Shown: positions 11,197-23,195, numbered from the stretch's first letter. The stretch is 64,000 bases of DNA from Kingdonia uniflora (GCA_014058105.1 JACGCM010000715.1:3348001-3412000); one strand, 5' to 3'. Notes: generated by a model from the sequence alone, not told the origin. Program-made: numbers and translations.

Positions 11197-12180
11197 AGAC
11201 GAGAGCTCAGAACCGTGATGGGGTGTTCCAATGTGTGCAGGCAATGTACTAGGTGTTGTTCAACCGGTATTTTGGTTCGCGGAACATGGAATAGAATTTT
11301 GATGATCCTGAGGAACTAGATTATGAAGGGATGAGTAAGGCTGATGCGAAGGAGGCTGAGGAGGAATTTGAGTTTTGTGTGAAACTTCAGTTTTGGCGTC
11401 CTCTTGAATGTTGTGGTGGCATGTAGACTCGAGCAAAGTTGTTGGTGAAGAGGGAAGATGAAACGGCAGAGGGGTTTATGAAGAGTAAATGCTCGAGATG
11501 TAGGCGGGTTATACTGGTGGTAAATGTTATGTAAGGAAAAAGTTCATTATGTTGGAAGGAATGTTCAATTGTCGAATGTAAAATGTGTGTCAAACTTGGG
11601 GAAATAAAGATTGTGTTTAAACGATGGTTGTTGAATAAAATAATAGGCAACTGATGTCGAATATAATCCCATAAGTATAGGAATTGGTAGGGCAGTATAA
11701 ATAGGGGAACTTATATGCAAAATGAATATGACGAGATGTGTTCCATTAGGTGATGGTATGAAGTATAAGGAAAATGATGTAAATTAGTTATTGGAAAAGA
11801 TGGATCGTGCACTGATAGATATGAATGTGCTTGCAGAAATTCTTCAAGAATTTGAAGGATTGAAGTACGAATGTAGAAGTTTATTAATGGGGAGAAGATT
11901 AAGAGCCAAAGAAGTCAAGAAAAAATGCATGAGGCGTTATATTCGAGGAGCTGGACGGTCGCCAAGTGGTGCGACAAACAGTCATGTGGGGTCTATAAAT
12001 ATGTAAGAGGTAGGCGACTGCACAAATCATTTGCAAATTGAAAAAAAAATTGAGGGAGATAACTATTGTTGTTCGTTACTAAAGTGGTTAGATACGATTG
12101 TTAAGGAGGAGATTTGTGTGTTGAACGAAAGGGCGAAGCGAGCAAAAGAGAGGGATACAGAAGTTGCACGGAAACAAGGT
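11197..12180 (+). pseudogene. Degenerate coding region of unknown retroelement type
   Basis: I do not recognise this gene. Short open stretches in changing frames look protein-like: MVKTRAQNRDGVFQCVQ at 11197, then DPEELDYEGMSKADAKEAEEEFEFCVK at about 11305-11385, an acidic/basic 71-codon frame at 11791-12006, and a charged helix with VKEEICVLNERAKRAKERD at about 12100-12180. That last segment is followed by a possible splice donor (ggttag). Stops separate them. The region lies just upstream of, and on the same strand as, the 12891-15113 gene, so it may be its decayed 5' part. Confidence 0.3.
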
Positions 12181-12890
12181 TAGTAATTCTTACAAATTGT
12201 TTTGTAAGTTGATGCATTGGTTAAAAGTTAATAGATAATGTGTAATGAATTAGAAATGAATGAGATACATCTATAGAGAAGAAAGTAAAATTGTTCGTAG
12301 GCCAGTAAATTTGATATTGTAAATTTTGGGTGGCGGTGATTCTGAGTTATATTCTGGTTGTCAAAAGGAGAAAATTGGGTAGGAGGAGAAGTAAAAGGGA
12401 TTGGGGAAGGGCACTGTAATTACAGCGCAGTGGGAAAAGATGTTTGCGAGATATGCGAAGAGAGATAAGATTTTGCGGTTATCACCGGATTTTGTGCCGG
12501 AGAAAGGGAATTCGTAAAATGGAAATAACTATTTTTGGTGGGAAAAGTTAAAATGTCTTCTAGAAGCTATTGAAATTCCTGTAATTTTGACAAGAAGATA
12601 GAATTTAAAGAGTTATCGAGGTTACTTATTAAACATAGAAAAAACATCGAGAAATGAACAGATGGCTTTTGAATGATAAAATACTAAGATGAATTAATTG
12701 ATATGAATTAGATCGAGAACTGTGTATAAGGATAAATGTAAATGATAGTAGCATATGGTAAAGTGAATGAGGTGTTGGAGAGTTATCTCAACAACAATAT
12801 CTTTATGAATATATGAACTTAGGAATATATATATATGTATGTATCACATAACTGTGTTAAAATATTGAATCTGGTCTACATGTTCTAATA
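12181..12890. other. Region without a recognised gene
   Basis: AT-rich plus-strand sequence with one short protein-like stretch near 12400-12520 (AQWEKMFARYAKRDKILRL) in an otherwise interrupted frame. Nothing else is supported. Confidence 0.3.
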
Positions 12891-15113
12891 ATGGTTGAAC
12901 CCAATTTAAATGATGATAAAGATATATTTGCGAGTCTCGAAGATGTAGTGCCTTTGATGATCAATATGAGAATGTGTGTGCAATAATTAGGGGGGAGATA
13001 CAGGGTAGGTTCGAGTAGTGCAGACACATAGGGTAGGGAACAATTTAGGGTAGTACCTAGTGTGTATGAAGTATCTGAGGAAGAAGTGATTGAGACTGGT
13101 ATAGATCATGAGGCTCAGGAAAGTGATCGAGAAGGGAGTGGGGATGGGGAAGAAGATGTAGAAGAGGACGAAGAAGCTTATTATGGAGAGGGTTTAGAGA
13201 CCAAAGAAATTATTAAATTTAAAAAGAAGTATGGTATCCCTGGGGATGTGAGACTAGAAAAGTATCAATACGAAATAATCGACCAGGACATACCCTTAGA
13301 TGGTATTCTAGTTCATCGAGAACAGATAAAGAAAGGGCTAAAGTTGCCCCTTAGGGTGGATCAAAAAAAATTAATGAATTTCTTCGATGTAGCCCCGGGT
13401 CAATTCAATCTGAATGTATATGACCTATTTAGGGTATGTGGTGCGATAAATGGTAGACTTAGAGCCTGAGGGGAGGAGGTGATAACTGTAGATGATTTGT
13501 ATGTGTAATACACGATGAAAATGAACTCGAAGTTAAAAGGGTATCGTTATTTGGCGAGGTTCTTGAAGATGCCGATGTTTTACGATATGGTGTCAACTGG
13601 AGGTTGATGTACCGAAGAACGTTTACTAGTGTCTAGAAATTATGAGTTCGATCCAAAGGACCCAGGGGAGCCGCTTAAAATAAAAGCGTTTCATCTAGGT
13701 ATGTGGTTAAGTAACTTAAATGTGTAAGTTTGATGTATTTTTAGGTTAGATGTATGTTGTGTAAAGATGTGTTTTTTCTCTGTGTTGCAGCATTAAAGGA
13801 GATCAAAAAGATAACGGAAGTAAACAAGAAATTGTATAAGATAAGAAAAGGATTCTTTGGCAGGATCGATAACTTAGCGATTGATCAAGATCGTCTAAGT
13901 GCAATCTTTCAAGAAGCAAGGCTTAAAAGATCGAGAACTAAAGGTATTGAAGTGTCAATTATTGGAGGGGAAATGTAGGTTAAGAACAAAAGAGCTGCAG
14001 ATGCAAGTTTGCCCCTGAATAACCCTTCGTTGACAGGGTAGGTACAACACAGATACGGAGATTGATGCTATGCCGGGGGAGTCATTTGCGAAAAACAAGA
14101 GGAAAAGGAAGGTAAATACTGAAATACCACCGTTGCTGAACCCGAAGAGGACTACTCGACAATCATCTTCTGAGGGCGTTGAAGGTACTGACAAACCCAT
14201 TATTATGGTGAGTGGGTTACCTCTATGAAGTTCGAGCAGTGCAGTTCCCAAGAAGACGACTGGTGGGACTGCGAAGAAGAAATTAGGGGAGGAGTTTGAT
14301 ACAGAGATGTTGAAGACTATGGAGTCTTTTTTTGTCGGGGCAGATGTGCTGAAGAAAGAAATGGCAGAGTGCATGGTGGGGATTGATAGTTTGGATACCT
14401 TTTTAGGCGAGGCACAGAGTAACTTGGCGAAAGTAAGAAATCTTAAAGCTTATGCTCAAATGAAAAGTTTGGTAAGTCAAATAAATACTCATAATATGAC
14501 TTTTATGCAAATTAAGACGGTGATGAGTAAAGCAATGGGTCGTGTGGAAGGCAGTGGTGATTTGGTGAACCGGTTGGTTGCGTACAAAAATATCGAGAAA
14601 GAATTGACTGCGGAGAATGCCAAGATGAATGCGACGCTGAATAGGCATAAATTGGAAGTAAACAAGGTGAAGGAGGCTGCATTGGCTGAGGTAAAAAAAG
14701 TGTTAGAGAAAGAAAAGAAAGAAGCCTTGGTAATATAGAAAGCTGAGTTCGAGAAAGATGTTACCGATGTTTGAAGATCGATGGAGCTGGAGCAGAAGAA
14801 ACTGCTCGATGAGATGAAAGATCAGATGAATGAAGAAAAGCTGCAAAAATGCCATGAAGTGAGGATGTATTTTAAAAAGCAATTCGATGAGTCTGAAGAA
14901 AGAAAAAAATATTACAAAGGAGCTGTGAAGGCTGGTAGGGTGCCATGTGATGACAGTTCAGATGATGATGTACCCCAGACGTCAAATGTTCATGAAGGAA
15001 CTGAAGTGGTCAATAATGAAATGGCGATGGAGGGCGAAGGTCATCTTCCTGGGGAAGTAGCAGATGTACAGGTGCCCGAAGGCGCCTTAAACCGAAGGTC
15101 ATCTTCGTGTTAA
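12891..15113 (+). pseudogene. Plant 'gypsy-type transposase' domain gene with coiled coil, intron-containing
   Basis: This resembles plant retroelement-associated proteins annotated as putative gypsy-type transposon proteins. A frame starts near 12891 (MVEPNLNDDKDIF). The 13062-13469 frame has an acidic run, then [33 protein letters not shown] and [18 protein letters not shown], the conserved family core. It continues past stops through [16 protein letters not shown] to AFHL, where a GT-AG intron at 13699-13790 (92 bp, phase 1) joins [14 protein letters not shown]. The C-terminal half (13791-15113) is a long Lys/Glu coiled coil with an acidic tail (DDSSDDDVPQ). Stops near 13469, 13600, 13976, 14736 and 14774 argue for a pseudogene. 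The molecular role of the family is not established. Confidence 0.6.
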
Positions 15114-16097
15114 AAGTTGTTAGAAAAGAAGACTATGTGTGTCAAATGATGGAGAGATCGTTGTACAGTTTGAAAAAACTTCCAAGACAATAGTACAAAC
15201 GGACTCTTGGTGTGGAGATTCATAGAGATAGAGAAGGGAATGATGTGTCTCTTACCTATGGATTGATTTGGCCCCTCACAGGGGTATTGGGAACTACGGG
15301 TGACTTGATCCACGGTACGTAGGCAACCATTGATTTGGTACAATCGATAATTTGGTCATTTGGGACATTTGGTTCGATTGGGTCTTTTGGGACGTTTGTT
15401 TGGATTTGGTCCCTTGGGACGTTTGGTTCGATTAGGTTATTTGGGATGTTTATTTGGATTTGGTCATTTGGGACGCTTAGGTTCGATTTGGTCATTTGGG
15501 ACGTTTGGTCGATTTTGGTCCTTTGGGGCGTAGGCTTGTTGGGATTCTTGAGATGCTTGTTTGCTTGGGTCCTTAGAGACATTTGGTGTGAGAGGGTCTC
15601 GTTTTCAGTTCGTCTTGTTGGTGGCTATGTTCAGCTCAGATTTTGGTTTGTTTAGTTAGGAAAATCTTTACCGAGGTGGAGAATTGTGATGCTGCCTTGT
15701 TTTCTATTTGAATAGACTTTGAGTCTATTCGAACAATTTACTCAGAACCCCTTTTCTTCGAATACACTTTGGGTATTTATTTGAATAGAAAAGAGTTTGT
15801 TCGAATAGACATCGAGAAAAGTCAATTTTGAGTTTGGTTTTACTTCGAGATCTGTGTGATTGTATGTGTTCTCCTGAGTATATAAGGGAAAGTTAGATTT
15901 TGTAGAAGTCACCCTTGGTTAAAAAAATTTGGTAGATCTATCTATATCTATACACCTAAAGGAATAACTCATCAGCCATTTCTCGATCTCAGTCGTTCGT
16001 TACCCATCTTTCGTGAGTCGAGGATTATTTAGGCCGCTCGGATCTCTCCTACGCTTAAAAATTAAGTCCCAGTCGGATTCTACAAGAAAGTTCAAAC
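15114..16097 (+). mobile_element. Deletion-fused Tork-like copia fragment with 3' spacer and LTR start
   Basis: Bases 15118-15250 encode fragments of copia RT: SLYSLKKLPRQ joined directly to LGVEIHRDREGND, skipping the YVDD catalytic segment seen in the related element at 31749-32030. Then come the 3' spacer (15262-15660) with GGGACGTTTGGT-type repeats, the polypurine region GAGGTGGAGAAT ending at 15687, and an LTR beginning TGTGATGCTG at 15688. The same order occurs in reverse at 30656-31231. U3 has several TATTCGAA motifs, and a TATA-like TATATAAGGG lies near 15880. The LTR is interrupted at 16097 by the Ale element. Confidence 0.7.
15339..15535 (+). repeat. Short tandem repeat in copia 3' spacer
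   Basis: About six imperfect units of roughly 30-36 bp contain TTTGGGACGTTTGGTTCGAT or close variants. The antisense-oriented spacer at 30740-30890 in the related element carries the same kind of repeat, so it belongs to the family rather than to this locus. Confidence 0.65.
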
Positions 16098-16354
16098 TGT
16101 TAGGAGTTGGGTCCAACCCCTTCTTAGGGGCTCAACAGGGTTGGGGTGTCCTATACAGACTCCTAGCAAACCCATAGGCCCAATAGGGTTATGGGGAGAG
16201 TTAGAGTAGCATAGGGAATCCTTCTGGGTTGTCTATATATATCACTGTACTATGTACAGAGAACACGGTTATGATAATCAATAAATCTCTTTCTCTATTT
16301 CTCTTTTGTTCATGCTTTAGTATTATTCTGTTCTAGATTGATCATATCCTAACA
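16098..16354 (+). repeat. 5' LTR of Ale-like element A
   Basis: 257 bp, from TGTTAGGAGTTGGG to CCTAACA. It is preceded by CAAAC and followed by the primer-binding region. It carries a TATATATATC stretch near 16234 and an AATAAA at 16280. Confidence 0.9.
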
Positions 16355-16369
16355 CGTTATCAGCACGAC
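16355..16369 (+). promoter_or_regulatory. Primer-binding-type motif
   Basis: CGTTATCAGCACGAC follows the 5' LTR directly. The same CGTTATCAGCA stands at the equivalent place in the second Ale-like element (43104-43118, minus strand), which supports a conserved primer-binding site. I did not identify the matching tRNA. Confidence 0.6.
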
Positions 16370-18361
16370 AGCTCTAGGAGCGAGGAGAACTGATCTTTCC
16401 GTCTAAATCAGAGATTTCACGGAAACAAAGCAATCAGGAGAAGAGGTATTTTACATTTTTTTTATACCTATATTCATATCTATAATATATCATAGAACAG
16501 TATGTTCGAAAACTTATTTTTTTCCCTATTTTTTCGGATTTAAAACTAGGGTTTTTAGTGTTTTTTACCCTTGATATAGGGATGCTTTCGATTATATATA
16601 TCTTTTATTGTGAAGATCAGATTGAGGCGAGACTACTTTGGTTGGATAGCCAACTCTGAGAGCTTTCCAACAATATATGGAACGTCTCTGGGAGATGCTC
16701 CAATCGCCAGAAAGCACTCGCTGAAACTAGGCAGTTTCACGGCCAAAAACGGCGGGGTTTTTTGTCGCTGACGTCATCAAAAAAATTTAATTTTTTTCAA
16801 ATTTTTCTCTTTATGACGTCATCCTTATCCATAGTGAAGTCAGCCGTAGCACGTATCGAGGACACGTGGCATAGCACGTGCGTGGCACGTATGGCATGCA
16901 TGTCACGTGCATGTCACCAAGAATATTCTTCCCAGTGACCTGAATATTCCTTGCCATTCCGGATCAGTGTAAGTGTGTGACACGTGACAGTGTACATGTG
17001 TGACATGTGGCAGTGCACGTATGTGGCACGTGTGTGTGTGGCATGTGTGTGTTTGACACATATGGTGCATGTGCGGGGCACGTGTGACCGAGTCAGACCG
17101 GTTCAGACCATGTCAACCCGGTGCAGGCCTTGACCCAGACTGAGTCAGACCGGTTCAGAACCGGTCCAGACACTACAACGGCTTTAAATCGCCCTATTTT
17201 TGGTCAAATTGAGCCCAATTTTTTTTTGAAAAATTCCTATTGACTGGAACTACCCCGTGGGGGACCCTTTTTGGGTTTTTTTATGAAAAAAAATTTAAAA
17301 TTTTTGGGAAGAGGTACCTCGTATAGGAACATTGGCTTACTTATATGTGATATAAGTGCATGGAGTAATACCTATTTAAGTATATTTACGATAGCTGATA
17401 GGATATTACTGGTATGCCCTTAGGATACTAATTATCATGATCATGGATCACTGATAATAGGAAACCAAGACTAATTTAGCATACAACTGTGAGTCATATC
17501 TAAATCATAGTTAATTGTCTATGACAAATAACTAGAGCTCAATTGGGAATTGACTTAGTCTTATTCCTAAAAACTTGGTATCTGAGGAACTAATTTTTTG
17601 TATCTAGGTGCAATTTGATGCTGCAAGCATAACATTTAGAGGTATATAGGCATTAATAGCAACCTATAGTACTCTAGATTATTAGTTCAAAGATAGGCCT
17701 CATCAACCAATCTTGTGAACCCAGCTGACTTTGGGATGGAGCCACTTATCAGTTAAACATCTAATACCCCTCATATTCGTAACAAATGGATCATTTGGCT
17801 AGAATATACATATATTTATAAAACTTGAGGGCTTAGAATACCCTAGTTCTCATAATAAAGACAACACACATTTAGTGGTTTTGATTAGTTGTCTTGGGTA
17901 AGACTCTATTAAAACGTACTTTAAAGGTTAATATCACTATTTTACAGGGTAAATTTGTGATTTAACGCTTCATAGGATATGAATATGGTTCATCTATAGA
18001 TAATGATTGAGAATCACTGACTTCTATACAATGAATTGCCTTTAGTAATGATTGGCAATCATGTACTTCCAAAGGATTTCATAAGGAACGCACACATCTG
18101 GTGGTTTTGAATAGCAATATTGGCTAAGATTCTATTAAGATGCACACCTAAGATTAAGATCGTCATTTTTACTGGGTAAAATTTAAAATTTAATTATTTG
18201 ACAAGAATTTCATGAGTTTGAGGATATGAACAGGGATCAACTATAAGATGATTATGAATTATTATTTTTAGCTTTATTCTAAGTACTATGATTTTTCTTT
18301 TATGCAATTGATATATTTATCAAAGATTGTCTCTTATTACAATCAATATCTTGCATTATAG
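16370..18361 (+). other. Long untranslated leader with G-box-rich segment
   Basis: About 2 kb between the 5' LTR and gag without coding capacity. Bases 16830-17100 are packed with CACGTG/ACGTG cores (for example GGACACGTGGC, GTCACGTGC, GACACGTGAC). Bases 17340-18360 are AT-rich and align with the reverse complement of 41200-42060 in the other Ale-like element. Confidence 0.7.
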
Positions 18362-19473
18362 ATGTCTACGACACTCAACAATGTTGAATTTCTACCATTG
18401 CTGCTCACTAGAGCCAATTACCTCACTTGGTACATTAACGATGACCTATTTTTGAAGTCATTTGGTCTGCAGAAGACCATCGTCATTGGCAACAAGGAAG
18501 ATCCCATAGACAAAGCAAGGGTTTTGTTTATCCTCTGTCATCATATTCAGAATCACCTGAAGACTGAATACCTCAACAAGGTTGAGCCAGCTGACTTATG
18601 GGCATGCTTGCCGGGGCGTTATGGTCCTCATGAGACCATTATGCTCCCAAAAGCGATACACCAATGGAACACCCTTAGGTTCCAAGATTTTAGGACGGTC
18701 ACTGATTACAACTCAACAGTCCATAAAATCACTTCTACACTTGAGCTGTGTGAGAAGAAAGTCACTGATGCTGAAATGATAGAGAAGACTTTATCAACCT
18801 TCCATGCTATCAATATTATAATTCAAAGGCAATATTAGCGAGAGAACATGAAGACTCATGAAGTCTTGATTCAGGCACTACTCCTCTCTGAGTAAAACGA
18901 TGAACTTCTAATAAAGAATCATGTTATGCGGCTCTCTGGGAGTGCGTCGTTGCAAGCGTCAAACAATGTTCAGTTTTGGGGAAACAACTTAGTACGTTGG
19001 GGACGAAGATATGGAAGAGACAGGGGAGGCTACCAGGGATACAGGAAGGATTTAAGAAATCATATTATGCGGTTTTCTGGGAGTGCGTCGTTGCCAGTAT
19101 AAAACAATGTTCAGTTTCGGGGAAACAACTTAGCACGTTGGGGACAAAGATATGGAAGAGGCAGGGGAGGCTACCAGGGATACAGGAAGGGTGGGAACCA
19201 GAAACCCTTTAGCCCAAGGAGAGGTAAAGGATTTAAGAAATTCTGGACACTAGGCAATGTGAAGAAGGAACGGTAGACTGGTCAGGGATCTACTTGCTTT
19301 AACTGCAGTGACATAGGACACTGAGCAATAGAATGCCATGCACCATGGATGGCTACCAATGACAGAGTCCAAACCCACCAGGCAGTTGTTGATACTAACT
19401 CCGCCCCTCTGGAGTTTGTAGCGTCAGACTTCTTCAACGACACTGATGTCGTCATGGATCGACATACAGAGTA
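18362..19473 (+). pseudogene. copia gag (element A)
   Basis: This would package element RNA into particles. The first 158 codons are open: MSTTLNNVEFLPLLLTRANY, WYINDDLFLKSFGL, then a UBN2-like gag core (ADLWACLPGRYG, IHQWNTLRFQDF, EKTLSTFHAIN). A stop at 18836 precedes an Arg/Gly-rich stretch that contains a 141-bp in-frame tandem duplication (units from 18921 and 19062). A CCHC zinc knuckle follows at 19295-19336 (CFNC...GH...EC), with a stop codon just after the histidine. It is non-functional as it stands. Confidence 0.85.
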
Positions 19474-20339
19474 ATCCATAATGATATCTCAGTAGACATG
19501 TGATGTCACATTAGAAAGAACACTCGTAGTTTTTTGTCTCATAGACTTGATTTACTTTTTGTTGTTAGTATTTTTGATTTTGTTGGGAACATATCATTTA
19601 TATTTCAATACAGTGCTCGTAACATACATGAGATTCTCCATTTGTTCTAAATTATGATTACTCGAATTTATTGTTTGGGAGTAGTTAAATTCAATGTATG
19701 ATAGTTGATCTACTATATACAACTTGCCTATGGCTCTCTCTGCTCATTGAGCATAACCGATAATTGGATGAGTGGCGGCATATGTCTAAGAGACATTTCA
19801 TACCACGCACTCGATCCTTTTTGAGCTATGCATATATTTCTTGTCTAACCTTGTGCATCAAGGATGGCACGAATATCATTGGCGCGGCCAACATGATAGA
19901 ATGCACCGAGTGCATCACACTATTACTCTCTCACGGTACGATACAGGGTATCTAGACCATTTTATAAACTAGTACATCCAGCCAGATTTTACTTAGTTTA
20001 GGGAGATACATGATAATGTTTATCACGTAATGACTATCGGAGAAAATGACATACAAGGTTTTGTGCATTCACTCTATGTCTAAAGGTTAAAATACGCTAT
20101 TGGAACAGTTTCCAATACACTCCTCCGGCTAGGATACCGAGGAGGATTATCAGAATTATATCTCAACTTTCCTTGAAAGGAGAGATGATCCAGAGAGTGT
20201 ACGTGTAACGTTTGATCACACGGAAAGTCTATTATGACTAAGGTGGAGTAAGATCTCCAGCTTTTGCTCCAACCGCATCCATGGAGACCCATGTGGACCT
20301 TTCCATCCATATAGTGGCACACTTGCATATTTATGGTCA
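19474..20339 (+). pseudogene. Decayed protease / GAG-pre-integrase region (element A)
   Basis: No clear frame survives. The segment lies where copia protease and GAG-pre-integrase are expected. Its sequence at 20080-20200 matches the reverse complement of 39600-39760 in the second Ale-like element, so it is element DNA rather than an inserted gene. Confidence 0.55.
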
Positions 20340-20996
20340 TTAAAGACGTCTCTAGGAGATGGTTCTAGGAATGCAATGTTAGCACGACTTCTTAGTTAGA
20401 TCATTTGATCGCAGGCTCAGTTCCTGGATTACCCGATCCAAGTCGATCGATACGACTTGACGGGGGATTGGGAGTTAGACTCACGGGCTTTTGATGATTA
20501 TTTTACCACTAAATGGGAAAGATGATTGAGTATCGTGAGTACCCCATACCATACCCATCTCGGGATTGACGGAGAACCTAATCCAGCGATTTTGGATAAT
20601 TGCTAGGCCACCGTTATTATGATCACAGCTTCCAGCTATTGTGTGGGAAATATATTTTTTTCTCCCGCAACACTGATTAAGGTTCGTCCCTTAGCAAATC
20701 ATCAAAATATTTTTTCCCAAAAAGTGGCTAGTAACTGGGTCGGAGCCCGGTGTCGCCCATCGACAAACATTTGGATGTTCCGTCCAGGTGCCAATCGCAC
20801 CACAATGTATGAAGATGGGAACCTCAACGTCGGCCTGGTATTATGTGGTCGATGTAAATACTGTAGGGCAGATAATTATCACTTTGATGAGACGATATTC
20901 CCAGTATTAGGGGGAGAAATAACAGTCAATGTTGAAGATGTTTCCAAGAGGTCTTGGAAAACACCATCGTTATCTCATCTAGATCCCTATACATAA
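20340..20996 (+). pseudogene. copia integrase core (element A)
   Basis: Integrase would join element DNA to the chromosome. Across frame changes the sequence reads AQFLDYPIQVDRYD, DSRAFDDYF, PATLIKVRPLANH, then VPIAPPQCMKMG and NYHFDETIFPVLGGE. These align in order with plant Ale-type integrase and its C-terminal linker. Stops and frameshifts (for example around 20380, 20600 and 20800) inactivate it. Confidence 0.7.
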
Positions 20997-21399
20997 GTTA
21001 GGTGATAATAAGGTTCAACAGATTTCAAACCTCCAATAGATCGCAAATGATTTACTAGACGTATTCATAAGCACTATTGAAGTACCGTAAGTGTATGTAC
21101 CTATAAGTAATACACCTACATAGCAGAATATTCCAGGGGAACTAGTACCGCAGTAAAACGTTCCAGGGGAATTAGTACCGCAAACGAATCTGAGGCTCGC
21201 GCTTAGTGCGAAGCACCGTTGGAAAAAAGAATTCTGAGCCGGGGAGCTGCAGAATAAGGGGCAAATATGACTAATGGTGTAGTCGATTCATCGAGGATGG
21301 AACCACCCATTTACAAGGTATTCATATTCGTTGTTGTATTCTCCATCAAGGATGAGGATTCATAACATATTATTGTAAACAACTGTGTATTGTTATACA

Positions 21400-21760
21400 T
21401 TAACAAAATAGGTGTTTGGAATCCGAGCGGAGCTCAGCTTGCGCATAATGCGAAGTGATACCATTGAGCCTATCGGTTATAAATGGGAAAGGTACGAAAA
21501 CATTATTAACTCGGAGAGATAATTTGGTCAAGGCAAGACTAGTTGCCCAAAAAATCTTTAAGAGATCTGGCATCGATTGCAATATGACATATTACCTGGT
21601 TATGGACGCTATAACGTTTTAGTACTTATCAGTCTGTCAAGTTGTCGGGGACAAGCTAGACATGCATCTAATGTAAATACCGCGTATCTATATGGAAAAC
21701 TAGATACGGATATATACATGAAGCTACCTGGGAAGGTATAAGCTTCTAGAAACAACTAAG
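21400..21760 (+). pseudogene. copia reverse transcriptase fragment (element A)
   Basis: RT motifs are visible in broken frames: GQGKTSCPKIFKE near 21525, and NTAYLYGKLDTDIYMKLPGKV near 21675-21738, which matches the conserved AYLYG...DIYMK box of Ale-type RT. The YVDD catalytic box is not seen; the region 21760-22290 is too decayed. Confidence 0.7.
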
Positions 21761-22289
21761 CCCGACACACGAGGTGTGTACGTAATAAAAATGGAAAAGT
21801 TATTGTTGACTTGAAGCAATAGGCCCATGTGACATAGTTGACTGAGTATTTGAAGGTCAAGGACTTTGCAAATATCTTTATGTGTCCATGCATTCTTATA
21901 CATAAATTAGCTTCAGTATCATCATAACAGTGTACTAAATGATTTGGATATCATTAGACCTCAGGGGGAGATCGTGAGAGCCACCGAATACCTTGGGAAG
22001 GAATTCAAAATACAAGACCTTGAGAAATTAAGAGTGTCTCGATTTACAGATCGAACTTCTTTATAGTGGCACTCGTACACCAAGCAATATATATCGATAG
22101 AGTTATCTAACACTTCGATATGGATATAGCACATGGTGCTAAGTCGTTTATTGCGCGCCCAACACTTAGGTGTGGACAACGACATCTTCCACCATCTTAA
22201 TGAGGGGAGAAACTCCTAGGGCCGTGGTGCTAACTAGGAGGTACTTTGCTATAGTTAGTTGGGTATACTAGACCCAATGACTCACTCAC

Positions 22290-22821
22290 AGTGAACTGAT
22301 TGGCTTGCCAAAGTTCTGTTCCTACCCAAAGGCACTGGAATGGGATTAAGCACATTCTGAGATATCTCATCGGTACGAAAGACTGGGGTCTATTCTATCC
22401 ACAACTTGGTAAACGGGAACTTATAGGATATGCCGATGCAGGATATTTGTCAGATCCACATAAAGGTCGGTCACAATTGGGTCATGTATTCTTGTATGGA
22501 GATACTGCGATTTCATGCAGATCAGTAAAGCAGACGATGGTTACTACATCCTCGAACCACGCGGAGATTCTTGCACTACATGAAGCCGGCAGCGAACTTT
22601 TTTGGTTGCGGTCTATAATCAACCATATCAACGGGAGTTGCGGTCTGAATTATATCCAAGATAAATCGACGACACTTTATGAAGACAACGCAGCTTGTAT
22701 CGTTCAAGTCAAAGGCGAATTTATTAAAGGTGACAAGACGAAGCATATTTCACCAAAGTTTTTCCACATACACGAGTTGCAGAAGATGAATGAAATCGAC
22801 TTTGTTCAAGTCCATTCATAA
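22290..22821 (+). pseudogene. copia RNase H (element A)
   Basis: A 173-codon open frame from 22300 carries PTQRHWNGIKHILRYLIGT, YADAGYLSDPHKGRSQLGHVF, SSNHAEILALHEAG, LYEDNAACIVQ and KHISPKFFH, the full copia RNase H set with its acidic residues. A stop at 22819 precedes DNLAYLFTKVL, which is normally in frame, so the C-terminus is cut. It is the best-preserved domain of this element. Confidence 0.88.
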
Positions 22822-23186
22822 GATAACCTGGCATATCTATTCACGAAGGTTCTTGCATATCCTACATTCAAAAGATTAGTTCATGGAATCGCCATACGCA
22901 GTTTACAAGATTTATTATCTCAGGGAGATAGATCTCAGGGAGATTGACGTCAGGGGGAGTAGTCCCAGCCTGACGTGGACACATGCGTGTTGTACTTTTT
23001 TTCCTGATAGAGTAGTTTTTATCCTCAGAGGTTTTACTGGCTAGAGGTTTTGATGAGGCAACGTATACGCGTCCATAACCTATACAGGGCATATGATTGT
23101 ACTATTTCCCTGCACAGCTTTTTGCCCAAGGGATTTTGCTAGGCAGAGGTTTTAATGAGGCAAGTCGTCCTAGTATGGAGCACCCC

Positions 23187-23195
23187 AAGGGGGAG
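23187..23195 (+). promoter_or_regulatory. Polypurine tract
   Basis: AAGGGGGAG lies immediately before the 3' LTR, the normal plus-strand primer position. The second Ale-like element has CACCCCAATGAGGAG at the same place. Confidence 0.75.

Noticed and set aside
13955..14374. 139-codon minus-strand frame opposite the coiled-coil gene
   Set aside because: It mirrors the biased codons of the plus-strand coiled-coil region.
15256..15655. Long frames on both strands in the copia spacer (repeated WSFGTF / NVPNDQI)
   Set aside because: Products of the ~30-36-bp tandem repeat, open in several frames; the spacer is non-coding in the related element.
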